A model generated the notes under the pieces. That model had not been told where the DNA came from and searched no databases. It saw only the letters and a list, made by a program, of their open reading frames with translations. Below, in pieces: positions 17,379-25,174 of a stretch of DNA of 64,000 nucleotides (its first letter is position 1; each line of letters begins with the position of its first letter). This DNA comes from Mastigocoleus testarum BC008. GTDB lineage: Bacteria; Cyanobacteriota; Cyanobacteriia; Cyanobacteriales; Nostocaceae. The translations under genes and the position numbers were made by a program. The stretch is from contig NZ_LMTZ01000151.1 of the NCBI RefSeq assembly GCF_001456025.1, positions 166,561 to 230,560 on the forward strand. The letters run 5' to 3'.

Positions 17379-17966
17379 CTAGTATTTGATTTTTGAAAAA
17401 ACTCCGTACATCTGGAGCGACATAAAATCAAATGTAGTGTTTCGGATAAACCACTCAAACATCCACTTTAAATGAGAGAAGGAGGGGATTAAAGCACAAA
17501 AGCGCCGAACCCATGTTTTTGCTTGTAACCAGATATCTTCTATTGGATTTTGTTCCGGGCAGTTAGGAGCAAAACGAATACAATGAATCTTCCATTGTTC
17601 TTCAGGTAAGCCCTGGTTTATCTCGCCTAAAAATTCTTGGATAAGATGGGAGCGATGATAAGAAGCGCCATCCCAAATTAGGAGTAATCTTTGGTTGGGT
17701 GACTGTGATAACAAGTAACGTAAATAATCAATTGTATTGTCTGAGTTACCAGCATCATATGCTTTAAGGAGTAATGTACCGTCGAGATAGTCAAGAGCGC
17801 CATAGTATGTTTGTTTCTCCCGTTCATTAACTACTGGAACTGCTATTTCTTGGTCAGTCCTTGCCCAAACATAGCCGATGGCATCTCCCCATAAAAGATG
17901 ACACTCGTCTATCAGCAATACCCTCAAAAGCCCTGATTCTATTTCCTGTCTGCAGCTTGCCAGCAA
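17379..17966 (-). CDS. IS630 transposase, DDE part (orfB)
   Basis: 195 residues from the formal ATG, but it is normally translated as the C-terminal part of a fusion with the upstream frame. It has the DDE catalytic triad: D in LLIDECHLLW, D in LLIWDGASYHRS, E in NCPEQNPIEDIW. This is the RNase H fold of IS630/Tc1-mariner enzymes that cut and rejoin DNA at TA sites. The stop codon (17379-17381) lies inside the left terminal repeat. The frame lies at -1 relative to the orfA frame, consistent with programmed frameshifting at the A9 run. Intact, so the element may be active. Confidence 0.88.
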   Translation of the reverse strand: MLASCRQEIESGLLRVLLIDECHLLWGDAIGYVWARTDQEIAVPVVNEREKQTYYGALDYLDGTLLLKAYDAGNSDNTIDYLRYLLSQSPNQRLLLIWDGASYHRSHLIQEFLGEINQGLPEEQWKIHCIRFAPNCPEQNPIEDIWLQAKTWVRRFCALIPSFSHLKWMFEWFIRNTTFDFMSLQMYGVFSKIKY

Positions 17967-18463
17967 TGCTTCAATCTGTTTTTTTTTACTGCAACAGCCT
18001 CTGGGTCAGATTTTGGATTATGCTTTGTGGTTTTTTTCCAACTAATTCCTGCTGCATCAAACAAATTGTAATAGCTTCGTTTAGATTCATAAATTACGTC
18101 GTATTCAAAAGCCAATTTATACTCCAGTTCTCCAAGCTCCCAGCATGTCTTTGTTTGTAACCAACTTAATACCTCTTCTCTTTGTTCGCTGCTCAAATAG
18201 CTTTTCCTTCCTTTATGATTTAGCCGTAGTCCATCAATCCCACGTTCCTCGTAGGCTTGCTTCCAACCTGTTATTGAACCAACAGATACATCTAAAATGG
18301 TTTGAATTTCCTCATACAAATAACCTTGATAAACCAGCTTTACTGCTAATGCCTTCCTTACCTCACGCGCATCTGGACGAAGAGCTATAAATTTTTGTAA
18401 ATCCTCGATGCCGGAGGCTATGCCCTGCGGGCTTATCGCAGATTGTAGATACTGACTTATCAT
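17939..18463 (-). CDS. IS630 transposase, DNA-binding part (orfA)
   Basis: 174 residues with a helix-turn-helix segment (YQGYLYEEIQTILDVSVGSI, then TGWKQAYEERGIDGL) and a second winged-helix region (QREEVLSWLQTKTCWELGEL). It recognises the terminal repeats. The frame overlaps orfB by 28 bases. Near its end a run of nine A (complement of T at 17979-17987) encodes Lys-Lys in VKKNRLKHC. A -1 slip there would join HTH and DDE halves into a transposase of ~360 residues. ATG at 18463. Confidence 0.85.
   Translation of the reverse strand: MISQYLQSAISPQGIASGIEDLQKFIALRPDAREVRKALAVKLVYQGYLYEEIQTILDVSVGSITGWKQAYEERGIDGLRLNHKGRKSYLSSEQREEVLSWLQTKTCWELGELEYKLAFEYDVIYESKRSYYNLFDAAGISWKKTTKHNPKSDPEAVAVKKNRLKHCWQAADRK
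17979..17987 (-). promoter_or_regulatory. Probable -1 frameshift site (A9)
   Basis: Nine consecutive A on the minus strand, within the 28-base overlap of the two transposase frames. The frames are related by -1, which is the geometry expected for slippage on A AAA AAA. A sequencing or assembly error in a homopolymer is the alternative. Confidence 0.65.
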
Positions 18464-18552
18464 TGTTATATCTTAGACATATTTATCTATAAGTATTATT
18501 TCGTAGTTTTTTTCAAAAATCAAATATTATTCCTATAAATAACCTATCACCA

Positions 18553-18578
18553 GTTACCCATTACCCATTACCCATTAA
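18553..18578. repeat. CCCATTA heptamer repeat
   Basis: GTTACCCATTACCCATTACCC followed by ATTA, about three and a half units of a CCCATTA heptamer. It lies between the IS630 element and the downstream gene and is the complement type of the GGTAATGGG repeats at 8369-8419. Confidence 0.75.
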
Positions 18579-18619
18579 TATAAGGTCGTGGATATAGATA
18601 TAGGTAAATATTTGTTGAT

Positions 18620-21259
18620 ATGCCAAGCCACCGCAAACTTTACCGGCGACCTAGACCGCTATTAATAAAGTTTATTCTGTTGCTAATTGCAACTGTATAT
18701 TTTACATTTAATACTTCACAAATACTTTTAGCACAACAAGTTAGCAATTATTCCATTCATTTCCAACAAGTTTTTAATCAACCCCAGTTCTATCCTATTA
18801 ATCAAAACCAGACTCAAAATATATCATTTGACCTTTATCAACCTATAGATAATTGGGTAGGAAGATTAATTCTACCCCAAAAACAAGAAATTAAACCCGG
18901 TGAAGATTGGGTGTGGATGGAAATACAACAGGTACCGCCACAAATAAAAAATGACAACTTACTAGGAAAAGTAGTCCGCTTGGAATGGAAAAATACTCCC
19001 GAACTTAGGTCTTATATCAAAACTGTCAAGCGAGATGTTAAATTCACTGCAAATACTGAAGCAAGCCAAAAAGAAGGAATAGTCCATCCTTCTCGTCTAA
19101 ACAATCGCTCCCAAGTTGGACCGTTACAATCCCTTGCAGGTTTTAGACCCAATGATGATGTTATCGTTAGTTTTCATAATTCTGAACTAATAACGTCTGT
19201 AGATAGTTTTAATCAAGAAAAATTAAATCAAGAAAAATTAAATCAGAAAAACTCAAAGGAGGATAATACAAGTTTTATCCTAAAAATTGATCGCGAACCT
19301 GTTTTAGCAACGGGACGTTTTTACGGTTTGGTAAAAATTCTCAGTTCCCAAGTAACTTCTCAACCTGCAAATAAACTTGATTCTGTAGCTAGGAACGAAA
19401 CACTTCAAGAAATAAATACAACCTGTACTCAAACTCATCTTTGTGCAAACGAATATTTTACAGTAGTTCATTACAATCGAATATCAGGAAAATTTGATGG
19501 TCAAAAAGAAACTATTCGTATTCCTCAACAAGTTATCGATACGCGAGATATTCCCCCTTCGACTGCTTACCAAATAGAAGCTTCAACTGCAGGTGCAAAT
19601 GGTTGGTATATTTATGGAGCCAGAGATAAAAACGGGATATTTACCGTCCAAGCTTTAGCACCGCGTTCTTTATTTCAATTACAACCAAAACGCGTAATTT
19701 TAGGCGAACAAGCTGGATTAACCTACATTAAAGAAAAAAACTGGCAGATAGATCGAACTGATAAAGGTAAAGTCAATACTGTTTTGATCGATCCAAATAT
19801 TAAGGAAAGCAAACAAGCTATATCTCAATGGCAAGTAGGAGATAAAGCAATTGTTTTAAACTTGTTTGGTGGAATTGGCGGAAAAAAAGCAGAAGAGTTA
19901 GGCGTACCCAAAACTATCACTGGACATTTTGCCTTTGGTGTAGCTCAAGTAGTCCGCGAACCCATTACCCAAGAATTACAATTTGACGTAACATACGGGC
20001 AAGTTTATGCTCATAATCCTGATGGAATTATTTCTGCAAAACATTCTTGGGTAAATTATATGGGCAATCTGACAAGAGGGTGGATGGCAACCCGCCCAGT
20101 TGTCGATATTCTCATTAAATTCGATCCAGTGACCCAAAATTATAATTTTGATGGCGTTAAACTTTCACCATTACAAGAATTTTCGCAGCAATTGCAAATA
20201 ATGATGGCACGATATCGAGTCGGTGACGGAACTGGAAGTGCAACCGTTACTCCCGCAACTTCTTGCGTTCAAGATTCAGCCCAAGCTTTATATGCAGCGA
20301 TCCAAGTTATTAAACAAAAAGTTAGTTCCAGCCCAGATATTCAAAATTGGTTAGCAAATCATCTTGACGATCCCCAAACCGAACGCTTCAATAAACTAAT
20401 TACTTTGGGACAAAGCCTAGAAAAAGACCTATTTCCCTTGGGAATAATTCGGGCTGACTGGGAAAGCAGCATCGGAAATTTAGCCGGAATTGATAACGGT
20501 AAAAATCAACTGAAAAAACCATTTCGAGATCCCAGTATTTGGGCTGCATTAACAACTTGGAGAACCATGATGCCCCGACAAGCACAAGATGAACTTGCTA
20601 CGATGTTTTTACAGCAAGGTGGTAAACTGTGGTTCCTGGAAACAAATCAGGTCGGAGGAGTAAACTCAGATATTCAACCCTTAGCAGCCACACCTTTGTT
20701 GGGAACGATCAAGATTCCTTTTACTAATATTTCTCCGATCCCCGTAATTCTTCATCGTATTTTAGCTGCAATTGCTATCCCCTCAATTCAAGATTGGTTA
20801 ATAGCCGGATTAATGCTAATTATTTATGGCGCGATCGCCCTACCTTTGGGTTTCTCTTCCGGCTTTTTACAAGGAGAAATATGGTCTGCACCTTTGTCTC
20901 AACACTGCTTAGCTACATTACAAATTCTGTTTGCCCCAGCTTTTGTAGAAGAATTAATCTTTCGAGTTTTACCCCTTCCCCACCCCACAGAAATCATCAA
21001 TTGGAGTCAATGGGTGTTTTTAGCAGCATTGCTACTTCTATTGTTTATCTTTTATCATCCTCTAAATGCTAAAACCTTTTATAAAGTTGGAAATCCAACA
21101 TTTTTTCAGCCAATTTTCCTCATTTTGGCTGGTTTGTTAGGGTTGACTTTAACCATTGCATATGGGATAACAGGTTCTTTGTGGATAATTGTTTTTATTC
21201 ACTGGATCGTTGTTCTTGTTTGGTTACAGTTATTTGGTGGAATGAAAAAATTAATTTGA
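18620..21259 (+). CDS. CPBP/CAAX-type membrane protease with large periplasmic N-terminus
   Basis: 879 residues. An N-terminal signal-anchor (residues ~14-37) is followed by ~680 residues of soluble sequence that I cannot assign to a domain. The C-terminal ~170 residues are membrane helices with the glutamic-type CPBP (Abi) protease motifs: EELIFR (E777, E778, R782), FIFYHPLN (FxxxH) and FIHWIVV. Such proteases cut within membranes or process prenylated proteins; many bacterial ones have no known substrate. Motif residues are complete, so activity is plausible. The N-terminal part contains a short repeat QEKLNQEKLNQKN. It is transcribed alone from ATG 18620. Confidence 0.75.
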   Translation: MPSHRKLYRRPRPLLIKFILLLIATVYFTFNTSQILLAQQVSNYSIHFQQVFNQPQFYPINQNQTQNISFDLYQPIDNWVGRLILPQKQEIKPGEDWVWMEIQQVPPQIKNDNLLGKVVRLEWKNTPELRSYIKTVKRDVKFTANTEASQKEGIVHPSRLNNRSQVGPLQSLAGFRPNDDVIVSFHNSELITSVDSFNQEKLNQEKLNQKNSKEDNTSFILKIDREPVLATGRFYGLVKILSSQVTSQPANKLDSVARNETLQEINTTCTQTHLCANEYFTVVHYNRISGKFDGQKETIRIPQQVIDTRDIPPSTAYQIEASTAGANGWYIYGARDKNGIFTVQALAPRSLFQLQPKRVILGEQAGLTYIKEKNWQIDRTDKGKVNTVLIDPNIKESKQAISQWQVGDKAIVLNLFGGIGGKKAEELGVPKTITGHFAFGVAQVVREPITQELQFDVTYGQVYAHNPDGIISAKHSWVNYMGNLTRGWMATRPVVDILIKFDPVTQNYNFDGVKLSPLQEFSQQLQIMMARYRVGDGTGSATVTPATSCVQDSAQALYAAIQVIKQKVSSSPDIQNWLANHLDDPQTERFNKLITLGQSLEKDLFPLGIIRADWESSIGNLAGIDNGKNQLKKPFRDPSIWAALTTWRTMMPRQAQDELATMFLQQGGKLWFLETNQVGGVNSDIQPLAATPLLGTIKIPFTNISPIPVILHRILAAIAIPSIQDWLIAGLMLIIYGAIALPLGFSSGFLQGEIWSAPLSQHCLATLQILFAPAFVEELIFRVLPLPHPTEIINWSQWVFLAALLLLLFIFYHPLNAKTFYKVGNPTFFQPIFLILAGLLGLTLTIAYGITGSLWIIVFIHWIVVLVWLQLFGGMKKLI

Positions 21260-22300
21260 AAGTCATTTGCTCAAGGCATTTTTAAGGTTCGAATTTTTAA
21301 GGTTTGAAGTTATCGGGTTAAAAGCTCTCTTAAGCCTTAACTATAAATTTTCTCTATGAATTTATGAAGTTAGATAATTTTTTCATTACAAATGCTTGCA
21401 ACTTAATATTCCCTAATATTTATGACGAGATATATGAGAAATATATAACGGATTGTAAGTAAGATACAGATCAAAAGTTAAAACTCCACTTAAGGTGTAA
21501 GGTGCACATCTTTCCTGTAAAATCTTAATATATATTCTGTAGGACATATTTTCCTATTTTTAGTGAGGCTAATCCTTGCTGTAGACGGAACTTAGGATAC
21601 TCATAATAGCTCCCAGGATTTGACAATTCTGTTACAAACACAAACACAAATTAGTTTATGAGAAAATTTTATCAATTATAGATATTTTTTAATAAAATTT
21701 GTACTTATGATTAATTGATATTTACCTATTTTATGATTTTTTGCTTTGAGATAAAAATATTAGATTTATGCCATAACTTAATCTATTAAGTAATCGTAAT
21801 TTACGACTTTAATATAAACAATTCATATAAGTTATTTAGCAACTAATCAAAAAATTAAGTTTTGTAAAATTGCTTACAATTTGAAAGAATTATATAAAAG
21901 TAGTTGACCTTTCAAAGATATAAGGGTAAAACCTATATAGCATGTGTAAATAAGCATTATTTGCAATAAAGTTGGGGGATTATAGGCTTTAACTGCATTA
22001 AAAACAAGTTATTAGCATAGGAAAGAGAGAAACAGTGGGTATTGCAAGTAGTAAATCAAAGAAAGAAAAGTATCATTGATTTTTGATTGTTTTGTAGTCA
22101 ACAGGACAGTTATAAGATTGGTACTAGGCTTAAATATTAATTAGGTCAATGATTTTAGAATCGCACATGAAGTAACTAATTTTATATGCGGGTTTTTTAG
22201 TTTCAGTCTTGTAGTGAATTTGGATTATTTGAGAACTACAAATAAAGCAATCATCTTCAGACAACTTGATTTTTTATTTTGATAAAAGAGGCTTAGGACT
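21260..22300. other. 1.04-kb AT-rich intergenic region
   Basis: No recognisable coding frame on either strand and no clear long repeat. It contains AAGGTTCGAATTTTTAAGGTT near 21283-21305 (two copies of AAGGTT close together) and several runs of A/T. The long leader in front of the Mo-nitrogenase-type gene may hold its promoter and regulatory sites, but I could not identify a convincing NtcA box (GTA-N8-TAC) by eye. Confidence 0.4.
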
Positions 22301-22666
22301 ATGGTGAATACAAACAGTCGATCAATTAATTTTTCTGCTTACGTTCAACCTGTCGCATCTAACGATATCAAACCAGCAAAAAAAGTATCAAAATTAAAAT
22401 CTTTCCGATTTAATCTTTTGCAACCATTACGTCAATCCTTGGATAGCCTAAATATCAAAAATCGTAAGTTTGCAAAGTTCATAGCAAAGTCGATCCCAGC
22501 CCAATGTCCCTTTGAACGCGATATTGTAATTTTTAGTCGCAAAATAGGTCATATTCCTCCCTTATGCAAGTTAAACCCTTTGTACGAAGAACTAGTGTGC
22601 TTGCGTTTTCGTGCATTATGTTATTTGGTAGATGAATGTGGTGAAGATATAGAATCTTACTGCTAA
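22301..22666 (+). CDS. Mo-dependent nitrogenase C-terminal-type protein
   Basis: 121 residues. The second half matches the cyanobacterial Mo-nitro_C family: IPAQCPFERDIVIFSRKIGH, then IPPLCKLNPLYEELVCLRFR and ALCYLVDECGED. The family is named for its presence in nitrogenase-associated proteins, but stand-alone copies are common in nitrogen-fixing cyanobacteria and have no established role. Conserved cysteines (CPFER, PLCKLNP, ALCYLVDECG) could bind metal, which is inference. The first ~50 residues are basic and low in complexity. ATG at 22301. This gene supports a diazotrophic host but does not show that nif genes are nearby. Confidence 0.85.
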   Translation: MVNTNSRSINFSAYVQPVASNDIKPAKKVSKLKSFRFNLLQPLRQSLDSLNIKNRKFAKFIAKSIPAQCPFERDIVIFSRKIGHIPPLCKLNPLYEELVCLRFRALCYLVDECGEDIESYC

Positions 22667-22699
22667 TATTGGATTCAGATTGATTTGCGACTATACGCG

Positions 22700-22987
22700 A
22701 TGGAAACTAAAAGCTCAGAAATTACAATTGAACATCAACCAACCCCAGAACAGCTTCAGAAATTAGGTGTATATAGTTGGGATATTTGGACAAAAGAGGC
22801 TTCAAAGTTTCCTTGGAAATATGATTCTCAAGAGATCTGTTATTTTTTAGATGGTGACGTCATCGTAACTCCCGACAATGGACAACCATTGCAGATGGGA
22901 AAAGGTGATTTGGTTACATTTCCTGCTGGGATGTCTTGTACCTGGGAAATCAAAAGCGATGTAAAAAAGCATTATAGTTTTGATTAG
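22700..22987 (+). CDS. Small cupin-domain protein
   Basis: 95 residues from ATG 22700 (METKSSEITI). Single-domain cupin of the short DUF861/Cupin_3 type: the beta-strand phrases EICYFLDGDVIVTPDNG and MGKGDLVTFPAGMSCTWEI fit the two cupin motifs. Metal-ligand histidines are largely missing (EICYFLDG instead of HxH), as is common for this subgroup. The enzymatic function is unknown. It is 33 bp after the Mo-nitro_C gene on the same strand, so they may be co-transcribed. A TTG at 22685 in frame is a less likely start. Confidence 0.8.
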   Translation: METKSSEITIEHQPTPEQLQKLGVYSWDIWTKEASKFPWKYDSQEICYFLDGDVIVTPDNGQPLQMGKGDLVTFPAGMSCTWEIKSDVKKHYSFD

Positions 22988-23205
22988 TTTTTAGGGAATT
23001 CTCAAAAATAACTCCAATAAATACTTCCCAAAAAATAATTAATACCACCATTTATTACCTGTAGGATGTACAAATGCCTACATATTGCTTGGTGTTGGTT
23101 TGTTTTAAAAGATATTTCTATCGAAGATATTTCTGGAAGTCAAACTCTTCTAGTGAAAACTAGGGTAGGGTTAAAAAAGTTTTACGAAAATATCGGATAG
23201 TATCA

Positions 23206-23952
23206 ATGCTGTTACATTTGAGTACTTGGCAAGAAGTCGAGGAATATTTACAGCGCTCTCGCGGGATAATTGTACCAATAGGTTCAACGGAACAGCATGG
23301 TCCAACAGGTTTAATTGGTACTGACGCCATATGTGCAGAAGCAATAGCTAGTGCAGTTGGGAAAGTGACACAAGCCATAGTTGCACCGACAATTAATGTG
23401 GGTATGGCGTTGCATCATACAGCTTTTCCCGGTACCATTAGCCTGCGTCCAAGCACAATGATCCAACTGGTCAAAGATTATTTGACCTGTTTGGTAAAAA
23501 CTGGTTTTTGCAAGTTTTACTTTATCAACGGACATGGCGGTAACATCGCGACTCTGAAAGCGGCTTTCTCGGAAACTTACGCTCACTTAGCAGATTTACA
23601 GCTATCTAATGCTTCACAGGTACAATGTCAAGTGGCTAACTGGTTTATGTGTGCAGATGTGTACAAACTGGCGAAAGAATTATATGGTTCGGAAGAAGGT
23701 TCCCATGCAACACCTTCAGAAGTTGCCTTAACCCAATACGTTTATCCAGATTCTATCAAACAAGGAAATTTATCTGCAGAGGTAAATAAAGAGCGAAAAA
23801 TATACAGCGCAACCGACTTTAGAGATCGTTATCCAGATGGGAGGATGGGTTCTAATCCCAACCTTGCGACACCAGAACATGGTAAGCAATTTTACGATTT
23901 AGCAGTTAAAGAATTAAGCAATAGGTATTTGGAATTTTTGAATTCACAATAA
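23206..23952 (+). CDS. Creatininase-family amidohydrolase
   Basis: 248 residues. A metal-dependent cyclic amide hydrolase fold shared by creatininase and the MftE/FAPy-type enzymes. The metal-binding signatures are present: IIVPIGSTEQHGPTGLIGTD (E, H and D ligands), LHHTAFPGTISL, FINGHGGNIATL (H ligand) and GSEEGSHATPSEV (E ligand). The substrate cannot be inferred; neighbours (cupin, TetR regulator) give no clear pathway. ATG at 23206 has a weak ribosome-binding site. Confidence 0.88.
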   Translation: MLLHLSTWQEVEEYLQRSRGIIVPIGSTEQHGPTGLIGTDAICAEAIASAVGKVTQAIVAPTINVGMALHHTAFPGTISLRPSTMIQLVKDYLTCLVKTGFCKFYFINGHGGNIATLKAAFSETYAHLADLQLSNASQVQCQVANWFMCADVYKLAKELYGSEEGSHATPSEVALTQYVYPDSIKQGNLSAEVNKERKIYSATDFRDRYPDGRMGSNPNLATPEHGKQFYDLAVKELSNRYLEFLNSQ

Positions 23953-24003
23953 AAGTTCATCTAATTAATGGACTATGATGGACTTATAGTTATATTCAAA
24001 GCA

Positions 24004-24038
24004 CTGTAGAGACGTTATATGTGATGGCGTCTCTACAG
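24004..24038. repeat. GTAGAGACG palindromic repeat
   Basis: CTGTAGAGACG / CGTCTCTACAG with a 13-base loop. It lies 51 bp after the creatininase-family stop and could act as a terminator. The same GTAGAGACG word occurs at 24849, 49804 and 56958, so it is a dispersed repeat family. Confidence 0.75.
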
Positions 24039-24131
24039 TCACATGAATCAAATACTTTTTAGTTCCTGGAAGAACATTTGAATGTTTATTCCGGGATCGT
24101 CATATTAAATTCTACTTAAGATAAAATTGCT

Positions 24132-24713
24132 ATGGCTCGAAAAAAGGAGTTCGAACGAGAAAAAGTACTTGGACAAGCAATGGAGACATTCTGGCGCTAT
24201 GGCTACGAAGGTACTTCAATTCAAGACTTGGTCCAAAGTATGGGGATTAACCGCGGTAGTATTTATGATACTTTCAAAGATAAACGCTCTTTGTTTAAAG
24301 CTGCATTAGTCCATTATAGTGACACATTTGTCAGTTCTATGTTTGCTGCATTAAGAACTCCTGATGCATCAAAACAAGAAATCATCGATCTTTTTTATGA
24401 GCTAGTTGAGAAAGCCATCATTGATTCTCAATACAAAGGTTGCTTGATTACTAACTCAGTCGTAGAAATTGGTCACCACGATCCGGAAATTGCAGCACAT
24501 TTGACAGAAGAGATCCAAAAAGTTGAAGAACTACTATATGAGGCTTTGGTAAGAGCTAAGAAAAAAGGGGAAATTCAAGCTAATAAAGACCCTCGTGCAT
24601 TAGCACGTCATCTAGTCTGTAGTCTAAAGGGTTTACGAGTTATTTCTAAAATTAATCCTGAGAAAGAAGTTCTCTTAGATATGGTTGATGTAACTCTTAG
24701 TGTTTTGGGATAA
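24132..24713 (+). CDS. TetR/AcrR family transcriptional regulator
   Basis: 193 residues. The N-terminal TetR helix-turn-helix is clear (AMETFWRYGYEGTSIQDLVQ, then SMGINRGSIYDTFKDKRSLF). The C-terminal ligand-binding part has the GCLITNSVVEIGHHDPEIA phrase of the AcrR-type TetR_C subgroup. These repressors usually control a transporter or oxidoreductase next door. Here the neighbours are the creatininase-family gene upstream and a distant GH57 gene, so the target is uncertain. ATG 24132. Confidence 0.92.
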   Translation: MARKKEFEREKVLGQAMETFWRYGYEGTSIQDLVQSMGINRGSIYDTFKDKRSLFKAALVHYSDTFVSSMFAALRTPDASKQEIIDLFYELVEKAIIDSQYKGCLITNSVVEIGHHDPEIAAHLTEEIQKVEELLYEALVRAKKKGEIQANKDPRALARHLVCSLKGLRVISKINPEKEVLLDMVDVTLSVLG

Positions 24714-25174
24714 GTATTAAAAAAGGAATTAATTGTAGAGGCTATTTTTTTATTTTATATTTACTTTTAATTCTTCGTTTCTCCTTCGAACAAAATATAA
24801 TTTATTCATCTATAACAATCATATTTAATTTGTGAACGGATAAATCCCGTAGAGACGCAATAGACGCTAAAGCAGATAACACAGCCTCTGTCACATCCCT
24901 ATAATATTCATTTTTGTGAATGATTTAACATTGCTATGAATGTTTTCTGGTATCAATAAGTTTAATAGATAGAACGGAGAGGTTTATAGCATTAAATTTT
25001 TGAATAGGGATGTTTTTTGTTATCAGTTATCAGTTTTCTATTCTATTTTAAGAAATGATTGCTTATAACAGCTTAACCCGTATACTTAATACTATATTTC
25101 TCCATTCAAATAGCTGAGCAAAATACTAAATAGTTAGTTCAGGAAACTTTACAAAAAATATTTCCTAGCAATAA
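24714..25174. other. 461-bp spacer between convergent genes
   Basis: AT-rich. It contains a half copy of the GTAGAGACGC repeat with GACGC echo (24849-24868) and a short TTATCAG direct repeat at ~25020-25035. No gene was recognised. Transcription from the TetR gene and the DUF3536 gene converges here. Confidence 0.4.

Larger units (their letters stand above)
17374..18535 (-). mobile_element. Complete IS630-family insertion sequence
   Basis: About 1.16 kb with imperfect terminal inverted repeats of ~30 bp. The left end reads TAGGACTAGTATTTGATTTT and the right end, complemented, TAGGAATAATATTTGATTTT. TA dinucleotides flank both sides (17372-17373 and 18536-18537), as expected for IS630/mariner-type target duplication. 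It carries two overlapping transposase frames. It lies 27 bp after the DUF11 stop codon and disrupts no gene. Confidence 0.88.

Noticed and set aside
22140..22300. NtcA box upstream of the Mo-nitrogenase-type gene
   Set aside because: No GTA-N8-TAC with a correctly placed -10 box could be found by eye.
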